Numbered from the stretch's first letter, positions 40,243 through 48,996 are shown. The stretch is 64,000 nt of DNA from Streptomyces sp. NBC_01591 (GCF_035918155.1 NZ_CP109327.1:8122001-8186000), one strand, 5' to 3'. Made by a program: numbers and translations. The notes: generated by a model not told the origin, from the sequence alone.

Positions 40243-41472
40243 ATGACCGGAGCCGGATACGCCGTACTCGTCCTGCTCGCGCTCCTGCTGCTCGGCGCGG
40301 GATTCCTGCTCGGCCGGCGCACCGCCCGGCCCGTCCGCACCAGCGACGTCGGGACCCCCGTCGAGCACGCCACCTTCGAGACCCTGCACACCGCCTCGCT
40401 CGCCGCGCCCTCGCTGCGCGCCGGGCTCACCGAGGAGAGCGCCCGCAGATCCGCCCGCAGGCTGCGCTCCCTGCTCGGCACCGACGCGCTCTGCCTCACC
40501 GACCGCGACCGGGTGCTCGTCTGGGACGGCGAGGGCGAACACCACGGCGGCCACGTCATGGACCAGGTGCGGGACCTCCTCGCCAGCGGCCGGGACACCG
40601 CCTTCCGCAGCGACTGCGACGATCTCGACTGCCCGCTGCGCTGGGCCGTCGCCGTGCCCCTCACCGTGGACAACCGGGTACTGGGCACCCTGATCGCCTA
40701 CGCACCGCGCGAGTCCGCGGTGCTGGCGAGAGCCGCCGGGGAGGTGGCCCGCTGGGTCTGCGTACAGCTGGAACTCGCCGAACTCGACCGCTCCCGCACC
40801 CAGCTCATCGAGGCCGAGATCAGAGCGCTGCGGGCCCAGATCTCCCCGCACTTCATCTTCAACTCACTCGCCGCCATCGCCTCGTTCGTCCGCACCGACC
40901 CGGAGCGGGCCCGCGAACTCCTGCTGGAGTTCGCCGACTTCACCCGCTACTCGTTCCGCAGCCACGGCGACTTCACCACCCTCGCCGACGAACTCCACTC
41001 CATCGACCAGTACCTGGCACTGGTACGGGCCCGCTTCGGCGAACGGCTCGCGGTCACCCTCCAGATCGCTCCCGAAGTACTGCCCGTCGCCCTGCCGTTC
41101 CTCTGTCTCCAGCCACTGGTCGAGAACGCCGTCAAGCACGGCCTCGAAGGTGCCGTGCCCGTTCCCCGGGACCCCGGCTCCGTCCGGGCGGGGGAGACCC
41201 CGACCCGCATCACCATCAGCGCCTTCGACGCCGGCTCCGAGGCCGAGGTCGTCATCGAGGACAACGGCACCGGAATGGACCCGGAACGCCTGCGTCACAT
41301 CCTGCGCGGCGAGGGCGGCCACTCCACCGGAATCGGACTGCTCAACGTCGACGAACGGCTGCGTCAGGTGTACGGGGACGACTACGGACTCGTCATCGAG
41401 ACGGGCATCGGCGCCGGGATGAAGATCACGGTACGGCTGCCGAAGTACCGTGCCGGGGTGCACGGTTCCTGA
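40243..41472 (+). CDS. LytS-type sensor histidine kinase
   Basis: The 409-residue protein has one N-terminal membrane helix, a GAF-like sensory part (about 45-185, with Cys and Asp in SDCDDLDCPLRW), and then a His_kinase domain. That domain holds ALRAQISPHFIFNSLAAI (phospho-acceptor His in PHFIFN) and an ATPase with LVENAVKHG and STGIGLLNVDERL. It should phosphorylate the LytTR regulator encoded 2 kb upstream. Most LytS kinases have 5TM or GAF sensors; this one is of the short GAF type. ATG 40243 follows GGGGAG. Confidence 0.88.
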   Translation: MTGAGYAVLVLLALLLLGAGFLLGRRTARPVRTSDVGTPVEHATFETLHTASLAAPSLRAGLTEESARRSARRLRSLLGTDALCLTDRDRVLVWDGEGEHHGGHVMDQVRDLLASGRDTAFRSDCDDLDCPLRWAVAVPLTVDNRVLGTLIAYAPRESAVLARAAGEVARWVCVQLELAELDRSRTQLIEAEIRALRAQISPHFIFNSLAAIASFVRTDPERARELLLEFADFTRYSFRSHGDFTTLADELHSIDQYLALVRARFGERLAVTLQIAPEVLPVALPFLCLQPLVENAVKHGLEGAVPVPRDPGSVRAGETPTRITISAFDAGSEAEVVIEDNGTGMDPERLRHILRGEGGHSTGIGLLNVDERLRQVYGDDYGLVIETGIGAGMKITVRLPKYRAGVHGS

Positions 41473-41491
41473 CCGGCGGGCCGGTTACCGC

Positions 41492-42010
41492 TCAGTGGAG
41501 ATGGATCGCCAGATGTCCCAGCGGAAGGCCCAGCTGCCACGCCGGCGTCCACACCTGGGCCGCCTCCTCCGCGTCCGGCTCGTCGCCCACCGCTTCCCAG
41601 GGCGGCGCACCGATCGCATCGAGGTCGGCCGCGAGCAGTTCGGTCTCCTCCAGCCAGCGCCAGGCCGCGCGGGCCAGCGCCAGATCGGGATCCGGGCCCG
41701 CCGTCCCGGACGCGGGGGCAGCGGCGAGCGCGTCCAGCCGCTCACGGACCCAGCCGCACCACTCCGCCCCGTACGCCGTCAGCAGGCGCAGCTCGTCCAG
41801 CCGGGCCGCGGGCAGCGCATCGGCCACCGCGCCGTCGGAGAGGAAGACGGTGAGCGCAAGGGCGTCCCGCCCCGCCCGGTACTCCAGCGTGGACGGCTCC
41901 ATCAGATCGCCGGTCCTCAGCAGTTCATCGGCGATGTACTCCGCGTACATCCAGGCCATCGGGACCAGCAGCCCGCCCCCACTGGTTCCATCCTGACGTT
42001 CCGGGCGCAT
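41492..42010 (-). CDS. Hypothetical protein, 172 residues
   Basis: This acidic soluble protein is rich in Ala, Leu, Glu and Trp, for example YGAEWCGWVRERLDAL and AAWRWLEETELLAADLDAI, and is predicted mostly helical. No signal peptide, membrane helix or catalytic pattern is visible. ATG 42010 has AGAGG ten bases upstream. It is convergent with the LytS kinase gene (19 bp apart) and divergent from the ZAS gene. I do not recognise the family. Confidence 0.7.
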   Translation of the reverse strand: MRPERQDGTSGGGLLVPMAWMYAEYIADELLRTGDLMEPSTLEYRAGRDALALTVFLSDGAVADALPAARLDELRLLTAYGAEWCGWVRERLDALAAAPASGTAGPDPDLALARAAWRWLEETELLAADLDAIGAPPWEAVGDEPDAEEAAQVWTPAWQLGLPLGHLAIHLH

Positions 42011-42135
42011 CCCGTTTCGCCTCTTTCTCTGTTCGGCACCGCGCTTCACGGAGCATTGAACCGGGGGAGCGCGCCCCGCGTGGCCAGAAGGACAGGATCC
42101 GTCACGACCGGATCCGTTCACGACACGAGGATGCG

Positions 42136-42333
42136 ATGACCGCCGATCCCGGGGAGGGCCCGCACATGCGGCATGTGCTCGGCGCCTACGTACTCGACGC
42201 GCTCACGGCAGAGGAGACCCGCGCGGTCTCTTGTCATCTGCAGTCCTGCGACCGTTGCGCCGCCGACTACGTGGAGGTCGCGGAGGCCGTCTCGCTGCTC
42301 GCCCTGCTGCGCGAGGAGGACCTGCTGGAGTAG
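42136..42333 (+). CDS. Zinc-binding anti-sigma (ZAS) domain protein, 65 residues
   Basis: The protein consists only of a ZAS/zf-HC2 domain: RHVLGAYVLDALTAEE supplies His and CHLQSCDRCAADY the H-x3-C-x2-C zinc ligands. Usual RsrA- or RskA-type anti-sigma factors continue further or cross the membrane; this one stops at once. It has GAGG before the ATG. Its last 67 bp are antisense to the 3' end of the ECF sigma gene on the other strand, the obvious partner. It probably holds that sigma factor inactive in the cytoplasm. Confidence 0.82.
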   Translation: MTADPGEGPHMRHVLGAYVLDALTAEETRAVSCHLQSCDRCAADYVEVAEAVSLLALLREEDLLE

Positions 42334-42836
42334 CCGGGCAGGTTACGGGAGAGCTGCCGCAGCGCGTAGTAGGACCGGGACTTCACCGTGCCCGCCGGAA
42401 TGCCGAGCACCCGGGCCGTCTCGTCCACGGTGAGCCCGCGGAAATACATCTGGACGAGGACCGCACGGTGCTCAGGACTGAGGGTGCGCACCGCATCGCG
42501 TACGTCGAGGGCCGAGACCGTGGCTTCGGCGGTGTCCTGACCGGCCGGGGTGGTCTCCAGCACGGCGTCGCCGACCTCGGTCGGCCGGGCCTGCCTGGAC
42601 CGGCGCGCATCGATCGCGAGCCGCCGCGCGACCGTGAAGAGCCAGGGCCGCATCGAGTCGTACGGGGCGTCGAAGGCCTCCGGATGCTGCCACGCCCGGA
42701 CCAGCGTCTCCTGGAGGAGATCCTCGGCCCGCTGCCGGTCGCCGAAAGTCAGACCGAGCAGGAAATGGAAGAGGGCCGGCCCGTGCTCCCGCTGGAGATC
42801 CGCGAGGGCCCGCTCATCGGTCGTCGTGGTGGTCAT
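42267..42836 (-). CDS. ECF RNA polymerase sigma factor
   Basis: The 189-residue protein has sigma region 2 (about 10-80, with RAEDLLQETLVRAWQHPEAF and RPWLFTVARRLAIDARR) and region 4 (about 110-165, with LSPEHRAVLVQMYFRGLTVDETARVL and GIPAGTVKSRSYYALRQL). It ends with a Ser/Arg-rich tail of about 25 residues that is encoded opposite the anti-sigma gene. The ATG at 42836 begins MTTTTTDERALADLQ. Target promoters are unknown. Most ECF pairs are co-directional operons; here sigma and anti-sigma converge and overlap. Confidence 0.9.
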   Translation of the reverse strand: MTTTTTDERALADLQREHGPALFHFLLGLTFGDRQRAEDLLQETLVRAWQHPEAFDAPYDSMRPWLFTVARRLAIDARRSRQARPTEVGDAVLETTPAGQDTAEATVSALDVRDAVRTLSPEHRAVLVQMYFRGLTVDETARVLGIPAGTVKSRSYYALRQLSRNLPGYSSRSSSRSRASSETASATST

Positions 42837-43038
42837 CGTGAACGCCCTTCCCGCCGAGGTCCCTGCCGCTTCGCTGCCGACTGGCGTATACGAACGCATC
42901 GGGACGCCGAGGAACAGGCGGTGGGCGGTTCCGTGCGACGAGCGGTCGCACAGTGCGGCGAATGGTGCGGTGAACGGTCGGGCGGCGGCCGGTGCGGTGT
43001 GCGCACGGGTGCCGGGCAGCCGCCGCGCGGCCGCCCGG

Positions 43039-44481
43039 TCAGCCCGTACCCGTGCCCGTTCCGGGTGCCTTCGCCATCTCCGACTTCCGGTACGAGTAGC
43101 CGAAGTAGATGACCAGACCGATCAGCAACCAGATCACGAACCGCACCCAGGTCTGCCACTGAAGGAAGGTGATCAGCCAGATCGAGAACACCACCCCGAG
43201 GGCCGGGACGAACGGCATGCCGGGGGTGCGGAACGTGCGCGGCAGGTCAGGCTGCTTGTAGCGCAGCACGATCACCGCGATGCAGACCACGACGAACGCC
43301 AGCAGAATGCCGATGTTCGTCAGCTCGGCCGCCTCGCCGATCGGCAGGAACCCGGCGATCAGGGCCGATGCCGCACCGACGATCCAGGTCACCCGGGTCG
43401 GCACGTGCCGGGTCGGGTGGGTCTTGGCGAACCACTTCGGCAGCAGCCCGTCACGGCTCATCGAGAACCACACCCGGGTCACGCCGAGCATGAAGGTGAA
43501 CATCACCGTGAGGATGCCGATGATCGCGCCCACTGCGATCACATCGGCGAGTCCGCCGAGTCCCACCGACTTGAAGGCAGTGGAGAAACCGGACTCCGGA
43601 TCGATGTCCTCGTAGCTCTGCATCCCGGTCAGGACCAGGCACGCCGCCACGTAGAGAACCATGGAGATACCGAGGGAGTAGAGGATCGCCTTCGGCATGT
43701 GACGCTGGGCGTCCTTGGACTCCTCGGCGGCCGTCGACATGGCGTCGTACCCGAACACCGCGAAGAACACCGTGGCCGCACCGGTGAAGGCCCCGCTCAC
43801 CCCGAACGGGAAGAACGGGTTGTAGTTGGCGGTGTTGATGTGGAACACGCCGACGCCGATGACCAGCAGGACGACCAGGACCTTCAGGACGACCACGACC
43901 GTCTCGAAGCGGGCCGCGTTCTTGATGCCGAGGGTCAGCAGGTACGCGACGAGCAGACAGAGCAGCGCGGCGAACAGGTCCACCTGGTGGCCGTCCCCGG
44001 TGCCGGGCGCGCCCAGCATCCACTTCGGCAGTTCGAGCCCCATCTCCCCGAGCAGGAAGCTGAAGTAGCCGGAGATGCCGATCGCGACCACCGCCACGAT
44101 CGCCGTGTACTCCAGCAGCAGGTCCCAGCCGATGAACCAGCCCACCAGCTCGCCGAGCACCGCGTATCCGTAGGTGTAGGCGGAGCCGGCCTTCGGGATC
44201 AGGCCCGCGAACTCCGCGTAGCTGAACGCGGCCGCCGCGCTCGCCACACCCGCGATCAGGAACGAGAGCAGTACCGCGGGGCCGGCGGTGCCGTTCGCCA
44301 CCGTGCCGGCGAGGGTGAAGATGCCCGCGCCGATGATGCCGCCCACGCCGATGGCGGTGAGCTGCCACAGTCCGAGCGATCTGGTGAGCTGGGTGGCGAC
44401 TTCCCCCGCAGCCCCTTTCTCGTCGATCTGCTCGATCGGCTTGCGGCGCAGTACACCCTCGCCCACTCGGAGCCTTGCCAT
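43039..44481 (-). CDS. APC-family cationic amino acid transporter
   Basis: This 480-residue protein has about twelve helices and the CAT-family landmarks LWQLTAIGVGGIIGAGIFTLAG, FSYAEFAGLIPKAGSAYTYGY and FFAVFGYDAMSTAAEESKDAQR (cited in part). It imports amino acids, probably basic or branched, with protons. It stands alone on the minus strand, and the 200-bp gap to the sigma gene holds nothing I can name. Confidence 0.88.
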   Translation of the reverse strand: MARLRVGEGVLRRKPIEQIDEKGAAGEVATQLTRSLGLWQLTAIGVGGIIGAGIFTLAGTVANGTAGPAVLLSFLIAGVASAAAAFSYAEFAGLIPKAGSAYTYGYAVLGELVGWFIGWDLLLEYTAIVAVVAIGISGYFSFLLGEMGLELPKWMLGAPGTGDGHQVDLFAALLCLLVAYLLTLGIKNAARFETVVVVLKVLVVLLVIGVGVFHINTANYNPFFPFGVSGAFTGAATVFFAVFGYDAMSTAAEESKDAQRHMPKAILYSLGISMVLYVAACLVLTGMQSYEDIDPESGFSTAFKSVGLGGLADVIAVGAIIGILTVMFTFMLGVTRVWFSMSRDGLLPKWFAKTHPTRHVPTRVTWIVGAASALIAGFLPIGEAAELTNIGILLAFVVVCIAVIVLRYKQPDLPRTFRTPGMPFVPALGVVFSIWLITFLQWQTWVRFVIWLLIGLVIYFGYSYRKSEMAKAPGTGTGTG

Positions 44482-44590
44482 GAGTCACCTCTCCGCTGAC
44501 GGCTGTCCCTGACGGGCGCTCATGATGGCCCAGGCGGAGCCGGTGCGGAAGACGGCGTGCCGCCCGGCGGAGCGGAGGATTCCGGGACGC

Positions 44591-45052
44591 CTACGGGACC
44601 ACCGTGACGGGCCAACGGCCCGCCTTCACCAGCCGGATCGCGACCGAGCCGATGAACCGGTGTCCGGCCGACTCCGACGCGCCCACGACCACGGCATCCG
44701 CCTTCAGTTCGTCCGCCGCGGTCACGAGCCCGTTGTAGGGGTCGCCGCGGAAGGTGTGGAACTCCCAGCGCACATCCCATATGTCCTTCATCCGCCGCGT
44801 CGCCTCCCGGATCTCGCTCACCAGCCCCTCCGCGACCTCGCCGGTCGTATCGGCGATCGGCGCGCCGAGAGCGGCCCCCGCGGGCAGCACCGGCTGGACA
44901 TAGACGAGGGCGAGCATGGCGCCCTGGCGGCGGGCCAGCCCCGCAGCGTAGGCCGCGGCACGCATGGAGGAATCGGACCCGTCGAGGCCTGCGACGATCA
45001 CTTTCGGGCCGTCTGTGCCACGTTCGAACTTATGAGGCTGCGGTTCTGTCAC
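44591..45052 (-). CDS. Universal stress protein
   Basis: The 153-residue protein is a single Usp domain: VIVAGLDGSDSS at the N-terminal strand and GASESAGHRFIGSVAIRL at the ATP-binding loop (G2xG9G(S/T) pattern). GTG 45052 is preferred because the protein then begins VTEPQPHKFERG, as in homologues, and TAGCCT ends 7 bases before it, fitting a leaderless promoter; upstream in-frame ATGs at 45157 and 45148 would add an unusual Pro/Ala-rich head. It likely binds ATP and acts in stress or dormancy. Confidence 0.85.
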   Translation of the reverse strand: MTEPQPHKFERGTDGPKVIVAGLDGSDSSMRAAAYAAGLARRQGAMLALVYVQPVLPAGAALGAPIADTTGEVAEGLVSEIREATRRMKDIWDVRWEFHTFRGDPYNGLVTAADELKADAVVVGASESAGHRFIGSVAIRLVKAGRWPVTVVP

Positions 45053-45217
45053 GGCAGTGAGGCTATCCGCTGGCCGGGCCGGCTCCGGAGCGGGCTGCTG
45101 CACGGCCTCGTCCGGAGCTGCCGGATGCCTCGCCGGAGATACCTCCATTGGGTGCAAAACCGTGCACGGCCGGTGTCGATGGCGGGGGCGAGGTCACCGC
45201 CGTGCGAGCAGTTGGTC

Positions 45218-46060
45218 ATGAAAAATGATCAGAGGATGCCGGGGCGCAGGACGCTGATGCGGCTGGCCGCCGGACTCGGTGCGGCCGCCGCCGTGCGCAT
45301 GATCGCCGCAGATCCGGCCGGAGCACCGCTCAGGGCATTCGCACCGCCGTCGGCCGGGGCGGCCGGACCTTCGTCGGCCGTCCGGGCCGGGCCCACCGCC
45401 TACCGGCTCCAGCCCATGACCGCGGCCGCCCCGCCCCACTTCGCACCGACGGCGCCGCCGGTCCGCACGAGGCCCTTCGAGGAGCTGCCAGAGATCGGGC
45501 ATGCCATGGTGCTCACCTTCGACGACGGGCCCGACCCGCTCTACACCCCGCACATCCTCGCGACCCTGCGCGAACACGATGTCCGCGCGATGTTCTTCGT
45601 CTGCGGAGAAATGGCCAACGACAACCAGGAGCTGGTGCGGGCCATCGCCGACGACGGACACACCATCGGAAACCACTCCTGGACCCATCCCCTGGTCACC
45701 CGACTCTCCCGGGCCGGTGTCCGCGACGAGCTCGGCCCCACCAGCGAGGTCATCGAGCAGATCACCGGTGCTCCGCCGCTCTGGTACCGGGCACCGTACG
45801 GAGCATGGAACCGCAACTCCTTCGAGATCGGTGCCGACATGGGCATGGAACCGATGGCCTGGACCGTCGACACCCTGGACTGGACCGAACCCGGTGTCGG
45901 CACCATCGTCCGCCGGGTCAGGGAAGGGGCCGCACCCGGCGTCGTCGTGCTGGCGCACGACGCGGGGGGTGACCGTTCGCAGAGTGTGGCCGCCCTGCGC
46001 CGGTACCTTCCCGAACTGCTCGACGACGGCTACCGGATCACGGTGCCGCAGCGCCGCTGA
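45218..46060 (+). CDS. Exported polysaccharide deacetylase (NodB domain)
   Basis: The 280-residue protein has a twin-arginine-like signal (GRRTLMRLAAGLGAAAAV), a Pro/Ala-rich linker, and a carbohydrate esterase 4 NodB domain. The metal site is LTFDDGPDPLYTPH (Asp) with HTIGNHSWTHP (two His). Later come WYRAPYGAW (Arg) and VVVLAHDAGG (His). It removes acetyl groups from peptidoglycan, chitin oligomers or xylan outside the cell. ATG 45218 lacks a strong ribosome site, so the start is moderately sure. The end overlaps the convergent small gene. Confidence 0.87.
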   Translation: MKNDQRMPGRRTLMRLAAGLGAAAAVRMIAADPAGAPLRAFAPPSAGAAGPSSAVRAGPTAYRLQPMTAAAPPHFAPTAPPVRTRPFEELPEIGHAMVLTFDDGPDPLYTPHILATLREHDVRAMFFVCGEMANDNQELVRAIADDGHTIGNHSWTHPLVTRLSRAGVRDELGPTSEVIEQITGAPPLWYRAPYGAWNRNSFEIGADMGMEPMAWTVDTLDWTEPGVGTIVRRVREGAAPGVVVLAHDAGGDRSQSVAALRRYLPELLDDGYRITVPQRR

Positions 46061-46292
46061 GCGCGTGGCCGCCGAGGACGACGACGTCGCCGTCGTGGCC
46101 GACGGCCTTCGTGAGACCGCCACCGCAGGCGATGACGCGCGGTTCCGCCCTGTTGGTGTCGCCGTACTCCAGGGCACCCGGTGAGATGTCCGCACCGTTG
46201 CGCATCAGGGCCAGGCCCGTGAGCGCCACCAGTGCGACAGCGCCCCACGGTGAATGCCTGGTCCGTTCGACGCGCCAGTTGTCCCGGCCCAT
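46038..46292 (-). CDS. Small membrane-anchored hypothetical protein
   Basis: The 84-residue product has one hydrophobic helix near residues 17-31 (WGAVALVALTGLALM) and a short exported Gly/Val-rich tail. AAGGGAGC precedes the ATG. It overlaps the deacetylase gene by 23 bp at the 3' end on the opposite strand. The family is unknown, and the call rests on the good ribosome site. Confidence 0.5.
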   Translation of the reverse strand: MGRDNWRVERTRHSPWGAVALVALTGLALMRNGADISPGALEYGDTNRAEPRVIACGGGLTKAVGHDGDVVVLGGHALSGAAAP

Positions 46293-46499
46293 GATGCTCC
46301 CTTCGTCGCGACGATTGGAACGCTAGGCGCGGGACGGCCGGGCTGCGATCAGAGCAGGGCGAACGGGTGGCGCCCCGACAGCCCTGCTCAAAATGCGGTG
46401 GCCCGAACCTCTGGTGAGGGTTCGTCATGGGAGGTGTTCTCGTCGATCCATCCCGGGGCGCACAGGCCTCCGGGACGCTTCCCACTGGAGGTTGGGACG

Positions 46500-46751
46500 A
46501 TGACTGCTGCACGTGTTCTCGTTGCCGCGGCGACCGCCGTCGCCGCTGTCGGGCTCGCCACCCCTCCGGCCACGGCGGGCGGGGACAACGGGCACCGCCA
46601 GAACAGTGTGACCGTCCCGCCCGGCCCGGGCGGCTCGGTGGCAACCATGCCCGAGGAGATGGGCGTCGGCGCCGGTCTGGTCGCCACGGCGGCCGTCGGT
46701 GGAGGCGTGTTCCTTGTCCGCCGTCGGAAGACGGACCGTGCGGGAGCCTGA
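46500..46751 (+). CDS. Small secreted, tail-anchored surface protein
   Basis: The 83-residue protein has a signal peptide (about 1-26, ending ATAGG), a short exposed segment (PPGPGGSVATMPEEM), one hydrophobic helix (about 55-72) and a basic end VRRRKTD. GGAGG precedes the ATG. The convergent gene at 46849 has the same signal-helix-RRRR plan. No LPxTG is present, so sortase is not involved. Function unknown. Confidence 0.65.
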   Translation: MTAARVLVAAATAVAAVGLATPPATAGGDNGHRQNSVTVPPGPGGSVATMPEEMGVGAGLVATAAVGGGVFLVRRRKTDRAGA

Positions 46752-46848
46752 CGGGAACGGCATCGGTACAGGTCCGATACGCCCGTCGCCCCGAGTCCCG
46801 CAACAGGACCCGGGGCGACTTCTCGTCCGGTCGGCACTGCCCCTGCTC

Positions 46849-47382
46849 TCAGTGCGCCCGGCTCTCCCTGCGACGGCGTGCCACATGGACGGCGCCGGCG
46901 GCCAGGACCACCGCCAATGCCGTTCCGGCGGCGATCTGCGTGGCGTCCATCGTGCCGATGCTGCCGCCGAGCCCGCCCTGCACACCGGCCGCAGCCACCG
47001 TGGACACGGCAGCCGTTGTGCCGGGGGCCGCGGCGATCGTGAGACCGGACTTCGCCGTGGAGCCGGGCGGCGAGTTGCAGATGAACGTCACTTCGTAGGA
47101 GGCGCCGGGTTTCGCGTCCCAGTCGACCGTGGCCGCGACGGAGCCACCTCTGGGAATGGTGACGGTGTCGAAGACGCCCGAGCCGGCGGTTGAGGTTGTA
47201 GAGCACCCCCGGGCGGCCAGGGTGACCTGGCTTCCCGGCGTGATCACCGACGGAGTGACGGTGAATCCGGTCGCGGAGGACGCGCCTCCTGACGTCGCGG
47301 CGTACGCAATTGCGGCCGGAGCGGTCAGGGCGAGAGCGGCGGCGCCGAGCAGGGCGACGGGTGCGACACGTATTGCGCGCAT
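46849..47382 (-). CDS. Secreted beta-domain protein with C-terminal membrane anchor
   Basis: The 177-residue protein has a signal peptide (about 1-28), a single beta-sandwich-like domain of about 100 residues with one Cys pair (CSTTSTAG and FICNSPPG) and a Thr/Ala-rich stalk. A hydrophobic helix followed by ARRRRES ends it. The AGGAGG before ATG 47382 is ideal. It is displayed on the outer face of the membrane. Its plan matches the small convergent protein at 46500, so the two may act together. Confidence 0.7.
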   Translation of the reverse strand: MRAIRVAPVALLGAAALALTAPAAIAYAATSGGASSATGFTVTPSVITPGSQVTLAARGCSTTSTAGSGVFDTVTIPRGGSVAATVDWDAKPGASYEVTFICNSPPGSTAKSGLTIAAAPGTTAAVSTVAAAGVQGGLGGSIGTMDATQIAAGTALAVVLAAGAVHVARRRRESRAH

Positions 47383-47557
47383 GGGTGAGTCCTCCTGGTC
47401 CCCGAGGAGCACTTGCGGAACGGGTTTCCACAAAGTGTCAGAAATGCACCTCGACGCGCCAAATGCTAGGAGCCGTGCATTTTGCTCGCGATCGGAGTGC
47501 GCCGCTCGGGGCACGGGTATCGCCCGAGCGGCGCACCCCCCGCGATCTGACGGATCG

Positions 47558-48325
47558 CTATCCGCCGGCGGCACGGGGGAACAGGTCGAGGAACGGCGCC
47601 GCGGTGGCCGAGATCTCCCGCCCGAAGGGGGAGTCGAAGTCCCAGATCAGGAACAGCAGAAAGGCGATCAGAACACTGAAGAGGCCGGCCAGCAGCAGTT
47701 CACGGAACGTTCTGCGGATCTGCAAGGTGAACATCAGTCCGACGGTCACCAGGGCCCCGATGATCAGGCCGAACCAGACCACGCCCGGCATGGTCGCACC
47801 GGCGCTCTGGCCGCGTGCGCTGCGGGCGTCGTCGGCCGCGGCCACCTCGTCGACCAGTGGCTGATATGCCTGCCCCTCGTGGTCGTTATTCGGCCGGTAC
47901 TGGGTGACATCGGCGCGCACCCGGTCCAGGAGGCGGCTCCCTTCGGCGGTGAGGGTGCCATGCTCGCTCATCGCACGCCACTCGTCGTGGACGACGTGAT
48001 GGACATAGGTGTCGACATCGGCACGGATGCGGGAGCGCACCTCGGCCGGGTAGACGGCGGAGCGGACGTGCACCTCGTGCAGGGCCTGGGCCTCCTGACG
48101 TACGTATTCCTGCGCGGCGCCACGGCCCTCCCAGACGCCCGCGATGGCGAGGCCCAGCACGATCGCGTAGACCACGCCGATCATCATGGTCATGTACTCG
48201 ATGACGTCAGGGGTCTCGGACGGGTCGTCGTCCTCCCCGATCCGGCGGTTGTTGAGCACGGCGATGGTCAGGACGACGGCGCAGGCCGCGACCATGGCGA
48301 GGGCGAGAACAAGCCATTCCGACAT
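47558..48325 (-). CDS. DUF4239 membrane protein (bestrophin-like domain)
   Basis: The 255-residue protein has two N-terminal helices, a soluble middle (about 75-175) and two C-terminal helices. MMIGVVYAIVLGLAIAGVWE and the YLRQEAQALHEVH-like stretch (here YVRQEAQALHEVH) are the DUF4239 hallmark. Such proteins are uncharacterised and may form a channel-like oligomer. It starts 16 bp after the stop of the Pro-rich surface protein gene, so the two form an operon. Confidence 0.82.
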   Translation of the reverse strand: MSEWLVLALAMVAACAVVLTIAVLNNRRIGEDDDPSETPDVIEYMTMMIGVVYAIVLGLAIAGVWEGRGAAQEYVRQEAQALHEVHVRSAVYPAEVRSRIRADVDTYVHHVVHDEWRAMSEHGTLTAEGSRLLDRVRADVTQYRPNNDHEGQAYQPLVDEVAAADDARSARGQSAGATMPGVVWFGLIIGALVTVGLMFTLQIRRTFRELLLAGLFSVLIAFLLFLIWDFDSPFGREISATAAPFLDLFPRAAGG

Positions 48326-48341
48326 TGTGATCCTCCGGAGG

Positions 48342-48866
48342 TCAGCGGGAGCGGGGACGCAGTACGGCGACGGCGAACACCGCGGGTGCCGTGATCAGCA
48401 GGGTGAAGGTGACCAGGGAGGTGCCGCGCCGCACGACCTTGCGCGGTGGCTTGCGGTAGTTGGGCAGCGCCACGGGCCGGGGTGCGGGGGGCGAGGGGCG
48501 TACGGAGGGCGAAGGCGAGGGCGTGGGTGAGGGCTTCGGTGCAGGGGGCGGTGGCACGGGCTCCGGCTCCGGTCGCGGCGGTGCGGGGGGCGGCGGCGGA
48601 GGTGGAGGCGGAGGCGGTGGTGGGGGAGGCGGTGGTGGAGGTGGAGACGGTGGCCGTGGGGTTGGTGGTGGGGTCGGATCGGGCATCGGGCCCGCGTGGC
48701 AGTAGCCGTCGCCCGACGTGGCGACCGATGAACTGCCGCCGTTCTCACCGATGGTGGCGTGCCCGCAGTTGTCCGCGACCGCGGGCGCCGGCGCGGACAG
48801 CAGCCAGAGAAGGGCGACGGCTGCCGTGAGCCGTCCTATGAGTGATGCGTACACGACCGGGAGCAT
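48342..48866 (-). CDS. Pro-rich exported membrane protein with a run of 20 prolines
   Basis: This 174-residue product has a signal peptide (ending APAVADN), a short Cys-containing segment (NCGHATIGENG ... GDGYCHAGP) and then an extended Pro-rich stalk including exactly 20 consecutive Pro codons. A basic stretch and one C-terminal helix anchor it. Translation of such a run needs EF-P. The template strand there is a GGN repeat rich enough to form G-quadruplexes. The stalk could span the cell wall and present the head. The start at 48866 is tentative (short spacing to AGGAA). Confidence 0.65.
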   Translation of the reverse strand: MLPVVYASLIGRLTAAVALLWLLSAPAPAVADNCGHATIGENGGSSSVATSGDGYCHAGPMPDPTPPPTPRPPSPPPPPPPPPPPPPPPPPPPPAPPRPEPEPVPPPPAPKPSPTPSPSPSVRPSPPAPRPVALPNYRKPPRKVVRRGTSLVTFTLLITAPAVFAVAVLRPRSR

Positions 48867-48958
48867 GTTCCTGCCGGTCGCGGGGCAAGCGGTGGGAGGG
48901 CGGGATTCGCCTGATGGTGGGGACATGGGGCGGCGGGTGTTTGCCGCCGGGGGACAGC

Positions 48959-48996
48959 ATGGGACCGCGTCGAACCCAGCGGGGACGCGGTCCCAT
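48959..48996. repeat. 13-bp perfect inverted repeat
   Basis: ATGGGACCGCGTC (48959-48971) and GACGCGGTCCCAT (48984-48996) flank 12 bases. The stem is strong, with no T tract. It lies 93 bp upstream of the Pro-rich protein gene and could be an operator or the terminator of a lost gene. Confidence 0.55.
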
